Source of the DNA: Aliamphritea hakodatensis
GTDB taxonomy: Bacteria > Pseudomonadota > Gammaproteobacteria > Pseudomonadales > Balneatricaceae
DNA length: 64,000 nt
Assembly (NCBI RefSeq): GCF_024347195.1
Contig: NZ_AP025281.1
Coordinates: 1,860,001 to 1,924,000, forward strand
Direction: 5' to 3'
The position numbers and the translations under genes were made by a program. Position 1 is the first letter of the stretch, and each line of letters starts with the position of its first letter. Shown in pieces: positions 16,928 through 25,427 of this stretch. Under the pieces are notes generated by a model, which was given only the letters and a program-made list of their open reading frames with translations, did not search any database and was not told where the DNA came from.

Positions 16928-17542
16928 ATGTTAACTGATGGAAACGCGGGGCGGGCACGTATTTTGTTCGCTCATGGTGCCGGCGCGCCGATGGACAGTG
17001 ACTTTATGGCAGATGTGGCGCAGCGTCTGGCAAGTGATGATATTGAAGTAGTTCGTTTTGAATTTCCCTATATGCAGAAGCGCCGTGAAGACGGTAAGCG
17101 CCGTCCGCCGGACCGCCAGCCGAAATTGCTTGAGCATTTTCAGCATCTGATTGCCGCAAATTCTCAGGATGACATTCCGTTATATCTCGCCGGCAAGTCT
17201 ATGGGAGGGCGTATGGCGACCATGCTGGCAGACCTTCCTGAGGTATCCGGGTGTTTTGTGTTTGGCTATCCCTTCTACGCTCCCGGTAAACAAGATAAGC
17301 CGCGGACCGAGCATTTGCAGACCACAACAGGCAGTATCAGTATTTTTCAGGGGACCCGTGATCCGATGGGGAAGCAGGCGGTTGTCTGCGATTATGCGCT
17401 TGCAGGCGGTATTGAACTGCATTGGCTGGAAGACGGTGATCATGATCTCAAACCCCGCAAAGCCAGTGGCCTCACCCAGCAACAGCATCTTGAATATGCG
17501 GTCGCCCGGTGCCAGCAGATTTGCCTTTCTACAACACTCTGA
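16928..17542 (+). CDS. Alpha/beta hydrolase of the KANL3/Tex30-like family
   Basis: A 204-residue cytoplasmic hydrolase. The strand-turn FAHGAGAPMDSDFM near residue 14 forms the oxyanion region, the nucleophile elbow is AGKSMGGRMA with Ser 91, and the late histidine lies in DGDHDLKP. These three blocks identify the dienelactone-hydrolase-like Tex30/KANL3 group; the substrate is unknown. I use the ATG at 16928, where the family homology starts, rather than the upstream extension to 16823. A TATAAT at 16895 precedes it. rlmM follows 17 bases downstream and may be cotranscribed. Confidence 0.8.
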   Translation: MLTDGNAGRARILFAHGAGAPMDSDFMADVAQRLASDDIEVVRFEFPYMQKRREDGKRRPPDRQPKLLEHFQHLIAANSQDDIPLYLAGKSMGGRMATMLADLPEVSGCFVFGYPFYAPGKQDKPRTEHLQTTTGSISIFQGTRDPMGKQAVVCDYALAGGIELHWLEDGDHDLKPRKASGLTQQQHLEYAVARCQQICLSTTL

Positions 17543-17559
17543 AATCAGTCAGGACTTTT

Positions 17560-18612
17560 ATGAATCATTTATTACTTTATTGTCGCCCGGGTTTTGAGAA
17601 AGAGTGTGCCGCTGAAATACGGGATATTGCCGAAGCCGAAGGTATTTACGGCTACTGTAAGCTGGATGAAAACAGTGGTTATGTGCTGTATGTGACCCAT
17701 GAACCGGATGCCGCGTTGCGGCTGATAGATGAAGCGGATTTCAGTAAATTGATTTTTGCCCGTCAGTGGGTGGCCTGCTTACCGGTGATTGACGGGATCT
17801 CTGCGGATGACCGGATTTCGCCGCTGCTTGAAAAGGTCAGGGAGCTGCCACCTTGCCAGTCGGTGATGGTAGAGCCGGCAGATACAACTGACGGGCGTGA
17901 AATGCAGCGTTTCTGTAACAGCTTCAGTTCTGCATTCAGTCAGAAATTACGGCGCAATAAACTGCTGGCAGATGCTAACCCGTATCGCTTGCATATTTTT
18001 GCCCTGACCGGCACCTGCTTCTATCTGGGGGTGGCACCGGTAGAAAACTCTGCGCCATGGCCAATGGGGATTATGCGGCTTAAATTTCCGAATGCTGCCC
18101 CGAGCCGTTCGACGCTGAAGTTAGAGGAAGCCTGGCACTGGTTCGTGCCGCCCCATGAATGGCAGCATTATATCAGTGGTGGCCTGAAGGCTGCTGACCT
18201 GGGAGCCGCCCCGGGAGGTTGGACCTGGCAGTTGGTAAAGCAGAATATGTTTGTGACCGCCGTGGATAACGGTCCGATGGCAGAATCACTGATGGACAGT
18301 GGTCAGGTTACACATAAGCCCGAAGATGCGTTTACCTTTCAGCCGGCTAAGAATCTGGACTGGATGGTGTGTGACATTGTTGATAAGCCTGCCCGGGTGA
18401 CGGATCTGATGATCCGGTGGTTGGTGAATGGCTGGTGTCGGGAAACGGTGTTCAATCTTAAGTTGCCCATGAAGCAGCGCTATACAGAAGTGCGTAGCTG
18501 CCTGGCGATGATCGAGACGGCGTTGGAAGAGGCTGGCCTTAAATATCGTATGGCGGCCAAGCATCTTTATCATGACCGGGAAGAAATTACCTGTCACATC
18601 AGGATTCTTTAA
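17560..18612 (+). CDS. rlmM: 23S rRNA (cytidine2498-2'-O)-methyltransferase RlmM
   Basis: A 350-residue SAM-dependent enzyme methylating the ribose of C2498 in 23S rRNA. The N-terminal THUMP-like region starts MNHLLLYCRPGFEKECAAEI; the Rossmann domain has ADLGAAPGGWTWQL (SAM loop), and the K-D-K-E-type catalytic residues are recognisable around DWMVCDIV and FNLKLPMKQRY. AGGA five bases before the ATG at 17560 fixes the start; the ORF running back to 17509 overlaps the hydrolase and lacks a site. Confidence 0.95.
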   Translation: MNHLLLYCRPGFEKECAAEIRDIAEAEGIYGYCKLDENSGYVLYVTHEPDAALRLIDEADFSKLIFARQWVACLPVIDGISADDRISPLLEKVRELPPCQSVMVEPADTTDGREMQRFCNSFSSAFSQKLRRNKLLADANPYRLHIFALTGTCFYLGVAPVENSAPWPMGIMRLKFPNAAPSRSTLKLEEAWHWFVPPHEWQHYISGGLKAADLGAAPGGWTWQLVKQNMFVTAVDNGPMAESLMDSGQVTHKPEDAFTFQPAKNLDWMVCDIVDKPARVTDLMIRWLVNGWCRETVFNLKLPMKQRYTEVRSCLAMIETALEEAGLKYRMAAKHLYHDREEITCHIRIL

Positions 18613-18633
18613 ATCTTCCCGGTGGGGATGGGC

Positions 18634-18915
18634 TTACTGTTCCAGGACGGTGATTTTCTCTTCCCGCTGAAGCATCGGCGAGAGAGTCGACATCATGGAC
18701 TGGCGTTCTGAGGATGAGTACCAGCGTTGCCAGTCCTGAACTGAGCGGTAATTTGCCAGTACAATACGGTGGTTGTGATCGAATGCATTACGCAGAGATT
18801 CCCCGGAAATAAATCCGTGGGCCTGCATGGCTTGTGCCAGCGTGCTGCGTGCTGCCTGTTCGTAATGCTCTTCTAAGTCATCGGCAATGTGACGTTCGAT
18901 GATAACGCGGATCAT
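18634..18915 (-). CDS. ABM-domain (antibiotic biosynthesis monooxygenase-like) protein
   Basis: A 93-residue protein of the dimeric alpha-beta barrel ABM fold. MIRVIIERHIADDLEEHYEQ, a central helix, the ISGESLRNAF strand and the NYRSVQDWQRWYSSSER helix match small ABM proteins that act on quinones, haem or other small substrates. The reaction cannot be assigned. It converges with rlmM, leaving 21 bases between them. Confidence 0.8.
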   Translation of the reverse strand: MIRVIIERHIADDLEEHYEQAARSTLAQAMQAHGFISGESLRNAFDHNHRIVLANYRSVQDWQRWYSSSERQSMMSTLSPMLQREEKITVLEQ

Positions 18916-19035
18916 GTTAGGCTCCTTTTTTATAGTCCTGACTGTAAGCCTAACATTTTCCGTGACCTGTATGGGTTTTGCTGGAACAAATTATTTGCGA
19001 CAATAGCGGCCTGTTAATATGAGGTTGTACATAGA

Positions 19036-19275
19036 ATGGTTGAAGTGAAAGCAGACCACGTCATGGATGCCTGCGGCTTATATTGCCCGGAGCCTGTGAT
19101 GCTGTTGCACAATAAAGTACGTGAGATGATCTCCGGCGAGGTGTTGCAGGTACTGGCAACAGATCCTTCGACGCAGCGGGACATACCTAAGTTCTGTACC
19201 TTTCTGGGCCATGAGCTTATTGCGCAGGATACGGATGACGAACGATTTTTTTATTATATTCGCAAAGGCGAATAA
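19036..19275 (+). CDS. tusA: Sulfur carrier protein TusA
   Basis: A 79-residue protein with the SirA/TusA signature DACGLYCPEPVMLLHNKVR, where the Cys of the CPxP motif carries the persulfide. TusA relays sulfur from IscS toward TusBCD for thiolation of tRNA wobble uridine and to other acceptors. Length and the RDIPKFCTFLGHELI segment fit. No tus partner genes are adjacent. Confidence 0.95.
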   Translation: MVEVKADHVMDACGLYCPEPVMLLHNKVREMISGEVLQVLATDPSTQRDIPKFCTFLGHELIAQDTDDERFFYYIRKGE

Positions 19276-19392
19276 CGGCTTTATTTAAAATTTAACTGTA
19301 CAGCTCCGCTGATGTACGTAATATCAGCTCTCTGTATGGTAATACCAAGTTTTAGTCCGGCAACAGTCCGGTAAGTAACGAGAGAACTCATT

Positions 19393-19836
19393 GTGACAGC
19401 TACTGATACAGCAGCAACATCTGCAGCACCGTCGAAGTCTAAGAACAAGAACCGTGCCGCGAACCAGGCCGCTCTGCAACTGATTTGCGAGTTATACCCG
19501 CAGGTATTTAACCGCAAAAATGTTCGCCCTCTGAAAATTGGTATTCAGGAAGATCTGATTGCTGATGAAAAACTGGCCAAGAATAAGATTAAGCGTGCGC
19601 TGGCTTCTTATGTTCGTTCGCCTCATTATTTCCGCAGCTTGCAGGAAGGCGCTGACCGTATCGGTCTGGCCGGCGAGTCAGCAGGTACCGTCACGGCATC
19701 AGAAGCTGAACATGCCAAAGGGCAGCTGAAAGAAGCCAATAAGCGTCGTCAGCAAAACCAGCAGGCGCAGCGTGTCCAGGCCCGTGAAGACCGTATCAGC
19801 AACAAGCTGGAACAACTGGTTACCAAGCACCGTTAA
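19393..19836 (+). CDS. ProQ/FinO-domain RNA-binding protein
   Basis: A 147-residue protein starting with GTG. A short lysine-rich start (SKSKNKNRAANQAAL) leads into a ProQ/FinO domain: YPQVFNRKNVRPLKIGIQED, then KIKRALASYVRSPHYFRSL, whose conserved Arg/Tyr residues bind 3' ends of structured RNA. A basic, glutamine-rich tail follows (about residues 108-147). It is shorter than E. coli ProQ (232) and lacks the C-terminal Tudor-like part, so it is a minimal ProQ/FinO protein. It ends in a strong bidirectional terminator. Confidence 0.88.
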   Translation: MTATDTAATSAAPSKSKNKNRAANQAALQLICELYPQVFNRKNVRPLKIGIQEDLIADEKLAKNKIKRALASYVRSPHYFRSLQEGADRIGLAGESAGTVTASEAEHAKGQLKEANKRRQQNQQAQRVQAREDRISNKLEQLVTKHR

Positions 19837-19848
19837 GGGTTTGCAGTT

Positions 19849-19882
19849 AAAAAAAACGCCGCTTTTCAGCGGCGTTTTTTTT
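19849..19882. terminator. Bidirectional terminator between the ProQ-like gene and lapD
   Basis: A CGCCGC (19857-19862) / GCGGCG (19869-19874) stem with a 6-base loop is flanked by eight A on one side and eight T on the other. It serves the ProQ-like gene on the plus strand and lapD on the minus strand, which converge here. Confidence 0.92.
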
Positions 19883-19905
19883 ATCCGGAATAAGGCCGGA
19901 TGATA

Positions 19906-21855
19906 TTAGTCCAGTACCACCGGGCGGCCGTGTACCCAGCCCTGGCTGCCGTTGATTTCCAGCTCGGCCAGAACATTCAGCTGTTCGTTGCGTTCCACGT
20001 GTTCAGCGTATGCCTGAATTTCCAGGCTGTGAGCAACGGTAGACAGGCTGCGTACGAAGAAGCGGTCTTCAGCGTTATTATCAATTTCACGGATCAGAGA
20101 ACCGTCAATCTTAATGTAATCGGGATGCAGGCTGTAAAGGTAGGCAAAGCCTGCAGGGTGTACCCCGAAGTTATCGACACCAAATCCAATGCGTGAATCC
20201 TTAAGTTGCTGGCGGAAGCGTACCACCTGTTCCATGTTATTCAGTACGGATGATTCGTTAATCTCAATCTGGAGCTGCTGGGGAGCATTCAGGTTGCGTA
20301 CGGCGTTAGCAAACCAGTTATAGAAGCCGTCTTCCCGCAATGAGTCGTTGCTCAGGTTGATACAGAAGGTGTTCTGGTCGCCTTTCTGTAGCCGTTCGAT
20401 CGCCTTGTTGATCACGGTTTTATCCAGTTCAGACATCAGATCCAGTTGCTTGATAACACTGATGAATTCACCGGCCATGCAGGGTTCATTTTCCTGATTG
20501 AGTATCCGTGCAAACAGTTCCTGCTGCAGATGTTTTTCTGTATTACCGACGGCATATACCGGCTGGCTCTGCAGGAAAATATCGCCCCGGCTGACTTTGT
20601 CAGAAACATGCTGATGCCAGCTGTTCTGCTGTTGCTGCTCCTGTTCCTGGGCCTGGATGGAGTGAACGTGGTTGTTATCAGTAACAGCCTGCTCGCTGGC
20701 AATCCGGGCGTTAGCGATCAGTTGGCTGGCATTACAGTCTTCTCGGAACGGTGTGGTGCCGATATAAACCGGAGCCTGTGCATCTCTGCTGTCGTGATGC
20801 AGCTGGCGGTAATAGTCATGCAGGCTGCTGATCAGTGTGTTGAGTTCGCGCTGCAGGTGATCCGGATTAGTAAGGTCTGCAAGCAATACGAAGTCTGAAC
20901 CTGTCAGGCGTCCGATGACAGACTGTTCGCAGCAGGCTGCAATTTTTTCCATTTGTCCGGCGGTGGCTTTAATGAAGTTGTTGGATTTTTCTACCCCAAG
21001 TTTCTGGTTTAGTCCCTGCAGGTCTGCAATGTGCAGGTAGATCATGGTGCCGTTACCGAAATCTTTGCGGTAATCCAGTCTTTCAACCAGTTGTGATTGC
21101 GTTGAACGATAGTTTGCCAGCCCGGTCAGGTCGTCCTGGTAAGCGGTGCGGCGGATTTCTTCGATTTGTTTCGCCTGGGCATCAAACATTGCCTTCACAC
21201 GCTGGATCATCATGTTCATCGCTATGACTACCCGGCGAAGTTCCCGGCTTTTAGGGATGTTTTCCTGTTCGACATAACGGCGTTCTGATAATGCGACAGC
21301 CTGATCTTCCACGCCTTTGAGCGGATTCAGAATGTAACGCAACAGGAAGTGAATAAAGACAATGCTGAGCAGTGACAGTACCACAAACCACAGGAACGTT
21401 TGTTTGGTGCCGCGCCATAGCTGTTCGTAGGCATATCCTGCACGGCTCTGGACGAATATTGAGCCGGCTTTATTCCAGGAAGAGGTCACTTCCCGGGTCA
21501 TTTCGGGTGGATCAATTTTGACAATGTCCACGAACCATTGAGGCACCTGTTCACTGATCTGTGGGGGTGTGCTTTTGGAAAACAGCTCCTGGCCCTGGTT
21601 GTTAACCACTTTTATTTGCTGGTAATAGCCGCTGTCAAAAATGGCGTTGACCGTGGTTTCAATCGTGGCTTCGTCTTCCTGCAGCATATACGGCGCAAGG
21701 TAGAGGCCCAGGTGGGTAGCGGTGTCCTGGCCATGGGACTCGAGCTGGTTGAGCAGCATGGCCTTGGAGCTATCCGACATCAGATAGACAGATCCGGATA
21801 CCAGGCCTAGCAAGACGGCTAAAACAGCAGCCATTAACTGATTTACGATAGACAT
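19906..21855 (-). CDS. lapD: LapD-type c-di-GMP receptor (degenerate GGDEF-EAL)
   Basis: A 649-residue inner-membrane receptor. TM1 is at about 5-27, a periplasmic LapD/MoxY domain at 28-150, TM2 at 153-176, a HAMP linker to about 230, then GGDEF and EAL domains. Both are degenerate: the GGDEF site reads TGSDF (318-322), the EAL motif reads ELFAR (446-450) and the DDFGTG loop reads DNFGVH (561-566), while IKID and QGW remain. This is the pattern of an enzyme-dead c-di-GMP sensor. LapD holds the LapG protease inactive when c-di-GMP is high, keeping a large adhesin on the surface. lapG is 24 bases upstream. Confidence 0.9.
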   Translation of the reverse strand: MSIVNQLMAAVLAVLLGLVSGSVYLMSDSSKAMLLNQLESHGQDTATHLGLYLAPYMLQEDEATIETTVNAIFDSGYYQQIKVVNNQGQELFSKSTPPQISEQVPQWFVDIVKIDPPEMTREVTSSWNKAGSIFVQSRAGYAYEQLWRGTKQTFLWFVVLSLLSIVFIHFLLRYILNPLKGVEDQAVALSERRYVEQENIPKSRELRRVVIAMNMMIQRVKAMFDAQAKQIEEIRRTAYQDDLTGLANYRSTQSQLVERLDYRKDFGNGTMIYLHIADLQGLNQKLGVEKSNNFIKATAGQMEKIAACCEQSVIGRLTGSDFVLLADLTNPDHLQRELNTLISSLHDYYRQLHHDSRDAQAPVYIGTTPFREDCNASQLIANARIASEQAVTDNNHVHSIQAQEQEQQQQNSWHQHVSDKVSRGDIFLQSQPVYAVGNTEKHLQQELFARILNQENEPCMAGEFISVIKQLDLMSELDKTVINKAIERLQKGDQNTFCINLSNDSLREDGFYNWFANAVRNLNAPQQLQIEINESSVLNNMEQVVRFRQQLKDSRIGFGVDNFGVHPAGFAYLYSLHPDYIKIDGSLIREIDNNAEDRFFVRSLSTVAHSLEIQAYAEHVERNEQLNVLAELEINGSQGWVHGRPVVLD

Positions 21856-21879
21856 GACTTTTCCTTTCTCTACATCCGC

Positions 21880-22602
21880 TTATTGTACGTTAATGTCTTT
21901 ATCCAGGTTCTGAATTCTTGATTTCAGTTTTACCCAGGGTTTTAGCTGATCTGATGTTCCCACCAGTTTATTACGTTTGCCTTTCTTGGTAAGCCACAGG
22001 TTATCGGCATTAAAGCTGTAAACGTGTAACAAATCCGGGCGACGGTTCGCCGGTTTAATCCGTGAGATGAGGTTATCAAGAATCAGCGGGGTTGAAGAGG
22101 GTTTTTCATAGTAGGTGAGTACCATGTGGGCCTGGTTCAGTTCCAGCGCTTTTACGTAGGCAAGGCTCAGCTTCTCTACCGGCACACCGACCTGGCGAAG
22201 GGTGTAATATTTGGCAATGGTGAAATCTTCGCAATCACCGCCATTGGAAATCAGGAATTCAACAGGCGTGGCCCAGTAATCTTTTTTGCCCCAGTGTTTA
22301 ATGTCGTCAATGAAGCGGACCTGATTGAAGAATTTATTCACTTTACGCAGCTTAATGTCTTCAGGGTCGGTGCCAATTTCATCGATCAGTCTTTGCCATG
22401 CCTGCAGGCGTTTTTGGGCCTGTTCACCATACTGGCGCCCCAGCTTTTCGATCTGGGCCTGGCTCATGCGCACATCCATTTCGACGGCCGCCATGGAGGT
22501 GAGGGCCAGTGTCAGGGCAATCAGCAGGGCACAGACAGCAATGACCGGGCTGGTCAGTTTACCTGACTGATATTTATTGGCTGCAACTGATCGTGCGGTC
22601 AT
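21880..22602 (-). CDS. lapG: LapG-type periplasmic cysteine protease
   Basis: A 240-residue transglutaminase-like cysteine peptidase (BTLCP). From the ATG at 22602 an N-terminal signal segment (about 20-39) precedes the catalytic triad: Cys 124 in GGDCEDFTIAKYY, His 159 in NQAHMVLTYY and Asp 176 in ILDNL. AGGAG five bases before this ATG favours it over the GTG at 22620. LapG cleaves the N-terminus of LapA-like adhesins to release biofilm cells and is inhibited by LapD, encoded directly downstream. No adhesin or type I secretion gene is in the window. Confidence 0.92.
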   Translation of the reverse strand: MTARSVAANKYQSGKLTSPVIAVCALLIALTLALTSMAAVEMDVRMSQAQIEKLGRQYGEQAQKRLQAWQRLIDEIGTDPEDIKLRKVNKFFNQVRFIDDIKHWGKKDYWATPVEFLISNGGDCEDFTIAKYYTLRQVGVPVEKLSLAYVKALELNQAHMVLTYYEKPSSTPLILDNLISRIKPANRRPDLLHVYSFNADNLWLTKKGKRNKLVGTSDQLKPWVKLKSRIQNLDKDINVQ

Positions 22603-22828
22603 CCCTGCTCCTGACGACACCCGGTTACTACCGGAAGGCTGTGCGGTCTGTAATGGTCTTTAAAGAGAGCTCATGATTCTAGAGAAATCATTCCCGCTAA
22701 TCATCCGATGCAGCGGTTAAGCTGTGCATAATGGGTAATAGTCTTTAATTACCGGTATGTCTGAAGGGTGTGATTGGCGGTTGCTGCGAATGTTCCGTGG
22801 GGGCTACCCAAAATGTGCAGAGGTTATT

Positions 22829-23965
22829 TCAGCGGCTGCCGTCAGGCATCATGTTGCACTGTCCGAGTATTTCCTGCCAGGCCGTTGTATGACGGTGCAG
22901 TGCCTGGCGGTACTGCTGCCACTGGCCTGTCTGATTCTGCCGGTCAAGATAGTCTTTGCGGTACTCGCGCATGGCGTCTGGCAGGGTGCTTTGCAGCGGT
23001 GTCAGAATGGCTTCATGGGCTGCAAGCCAGATGTCGCCCTGTTGGTGGATGTTAGCCAGATACGGCTGAAGCTGCCCGGCATAATACTTCTGAAACACAT
23101 TCATCAGTATTTCTGCCTGTTGATTACGGTGGCCACTGAAACAGAAGGGTCTGGATTTCAGGCGTTGTTCAATCAGGTTCGCTCCCTGATTGAGTGTCGT
23201 TGTGGTGATAAGAAGCGAGCGTTGCCAGCGGCTGCCAAACCGGTTGCTGTAGAGGGTAAGGTAATCCTCTTCAATATTGTCAATGAAATCTGGCAGTGGC
23301 CAGTTCTGGGCTTGACTGGCAAGGCTGCTGAGTTGCTGAAAATGTTGCAGGCTCAGTTTTACACTGGCAAACCGCGCCTGCTGCAAACGTTTTTCGGAGA
23401 TGTCTGCTGACGGAAGTTCCAGGGGCGGTTCTGACGCAGAGAAATTGGCTTCCATTTCGTCGGTGTTATACAGGCTGTTCCAGAGGACCGCCGGCAGGTT
23501 GGCCTGTTTGATTGCCCAGATATTCAATATCTGTTCGCGTACTTCCGGTTCAAGCTCCTGGGTGCGGATACGGTCCACGCACTGCCGCATCAGAACAATG
23601 AATTTAAGTTCGTAGACCAGCTTCTGCGACGGTTTCATGACCCGGCCCAGCGAACTGTTACGCTGGGCAATCAGAGGCAGTAAGTCGCACTGTCGCAGCT
23701 CCAGTACTTCAAGCAGGCCTTGACGGACCGGTGTTTCTTCCAGAATGCGCAGGCGTCGCCGTGGCAGGGGAGCAGGGTGTATGTCACTGAGGTCCAGCGA
23801 AGCATCGGTACCAAGGGCGTTACCCAGTCGGCTGATATAGTCTTCCAGCATGGCTTCAGGGGTGGTGGGCTGACAGCCAGACAGGATAAGACACAGGCAC
23901 AGGCTGCAGAAAAGCCGGACCCTGTACAGGGGTAAACTTATCGGGCTAAACGGAATAAACGCCAT
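22829..23965 (-). CDS. DUF3080-like lipoprotein
   Basis: A 378-residue predicted lipoprotein: a hydrophobic start ends in LCLILSGCQPT, a lipobox whose Cys (about residue 31) would be acylated. The rest is helical and rich in Gln and Leu, with a conserved-looking LRQCDLLPLIAQRNSSLGRVM stretch split over residues 92-112. I assign it to the DUF3080 group from memory of its layout; function unknown. Its first 28 bases overlap the end of the MATE gene on the same strand, so the two are probably cotranscribed. Confidence 0.68.
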   Translation of the reverse strand: MAFIPFSPISLPLYRVRLFCSLCLCLILSGCQPTTPEAMLEDYISRLGNALGTDASLDLSDIHPAPLPRRRLRILEETPVRQGLLEVLELRQCDLLPLIAQRNSSLGRVMKPSQKLVYELKFIVLMRQCVDRIRTQELEPEVREQILNIWAIKQANLPAVLWNSLYNTDEMEANFSASEPPLELPSADISEKRLQQARFASVKLSLQHFQQLSSLASQAQNWPLPDFIDNIEEDYLTLYSNRFGSRWQRSLLITTTTLNQGANLIEQRLKSRPFCFSGHRNQQAEILMNVFQKYYAGQLQPYLANIHQQGDIWLAAHEAILTPLQSTLPDAMREYRKDYLDRQNQTGQWQQYRQALHRHTTAWQEILGQCNMMPDGSR

Positions 23966-25287
23966 GGTAACAGTATAGCGGCAATGGTCAGTCCGATAAC
24001 CAGCCCGTACCAGAAACCGGCAGCGCCCATGGCGGGTACGAGAAGGTCAGTCAGGCCGAGGATATAGCCTGAAGGCAGACCAATCAGCCAGTACGCAACG
24101 AATACCACCAGCAGTGGTACGCTGGTGTCTTTGTAGCCCCGTAATGCACCGGCGGCTACAACCTGAATTGCATCTGAAAACTGAAAAATAGCTGCAATTA
24201 CAATCAGGCTGCTGGCAAGTGTAACCACCTCTGTCAGCGGGGTATACATCTGTGCAATGAGGGTTGCCGTCAGATACATGAAACTACAGGAAATCACAGA
24301 AAAACTGCCGGTGAGTAGCAGGCCCGATGTTGCGGTAAACCGGGCCCCTTCACGGTTTTTTGCCCCCAGTTGCTGACCAACCCGAATGGTAATTGCCATG
24401 GCAATACTCAAGGGGAGCATGAAAACCATTCCGGTAAAGCTGATGGTGATCTGATGGGCGGCAACCACTACTTCACCGAGGCGGGCAACCAGCAGCGCGA
24501 TAACACTGAACATGCTGACTTCAATCAGCAGCGTAAAGCCGATCGGAACCCCGAGGCGGAGTATCGATCCCAATGGCTTACGTTGTGGGTTTTGCCACTG
24601 ATTAAAGAGCTTAATGGGTTTAAACAGTTCGCTTTTACTGATGTAAAGGCTGCTGGCAATGGCCATTATCCACATGACAATCGCGCTGGCCCAGCCGCAA
24701 CCTACACCGCCCATCGCGGGTAAGCCGAGTTTTCCGTAAATGAAGATGTAATTCAGCGGAATATTACAGAGCAGGGCAAGGATGCCAATTTTCATGATTG
24801 GCCGGGTTTTGCCGAAGCCTTCACAGTAACTGCGAATCACCTGATAAAACAGTATGGCAGGAACACCCCACGACAGCGCTGATAAATATGCCTGGGTTTT
24901 TATCAGTAAACTGCCGTGGATATCCATGTATTCAAGCAGGGAGGTGTTGTTATTCAGCAGAATAATTGCCACAACGGTCAGGCACAGGGCAATCCATTGC
25001 CCCTGCTGAAACTGAACCCGGGTTTCCCCTTCTTCGCCTGCGCCGACGTGGTGGGCAACCAGCGGGGTGGTTGCCATCAGTATGCCGCCCATGCTCAGGA
25101 GGATCGGAAGCCAGAAGCTGGAGCCAAGGGCAACCGCGGCAAGATCTTCTGCGCTGACCCGGGCAGCCATCAGGGTATCAACGAAGCCAATGGCCGTCTG
25201 GGATAACTGAGCAATAATAATTGGCAGGCCGAGTATCAGAATGGTTTTGATTTCTGACAGGCGCTTTGACAGGGGAGTTGGGTTCAC
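23938..25287 (-). CDS. norM: MATE-family multidrug efflux pump (NorM-like)
   Basis: A 449-residue, twelve-helix antiporter that exports cationic drugs using Na+ or H+. The N-terminal LILGLPIIIAQLSQTAIGFVD and the FVDTLMAAR segment match NorM, as do the paired repeats around GVPIGFTLLIEVSMFS and the C-terminal GALRGYKDTSVPLLV. Length is normal for NorM. The gene ends inside the start of the DUF3080-like lipoprotein gene. Confidence 0.92.
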   Translation of the reverse strand: MNPTPLSKRLSEIKTILILGLPIIIAQLSQTAIGFVDTLMAARVSAEDLAAVALGSSFWLPILLSMGGILMATTPLVAHHVGAGEEGETRVQFQQGQWIALCLTVVAIILLNNNTSLLEYMDIHGSLLIKTQAYLSALSWGVPAILFYQVIRSYCEGFGKTRPIMKIGILALLCNIPLNYIFIYGKLGLPAMGGVGCGWASAIVMWIMAIASSLYISKSELFKPIKLFNQWQNPQRKPLGSILRLGVPIGFTLLIEVSMFSVIALLVARLGEVVVAAHQITISFTGMVFMLPLSIAMAITIRVGQQLGAKNREGARFTATSGLLLTGSFSVISCSFMYLTATLIAQMYTPLTEVVTLASSLIVIAAIFQFSDAIQVVAAGALRGYKDTSVPLLVVFVAYWLIGLPSGYILGLTDLLVPAMGAAGFWYGLVIGLTIAAILLPWRLFRLAR

Positions 25288-25380
25288 AGGGTATCTTGCC
25301 GGAGTAAAAGCCGCATGATACCCCTAAGCGGCGGGCTTAGAAACAAATCAGGATGAATTTAACGTTTTGTTTCATGTATA

Positions 25381-25408
25381 AAAAAACCGGGAATGTCCCG
25401 GCTTTTTT
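25381..25408 (-). terminator. Intrinsic terminator of phaC
   Basis: A CCGGGA (25387-25392) / TCCCGG (25396-25401) stem with a 3-base loop is flanked by A and T runs; the minus-strand transcript ends in TTTTTTT. It lies about 20 bases past the phaC stop codon, before the MATE gene. Confidence 0.85.
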
Positions 25409-25427
25409 GAGGCAATGGAAGTGCAGG

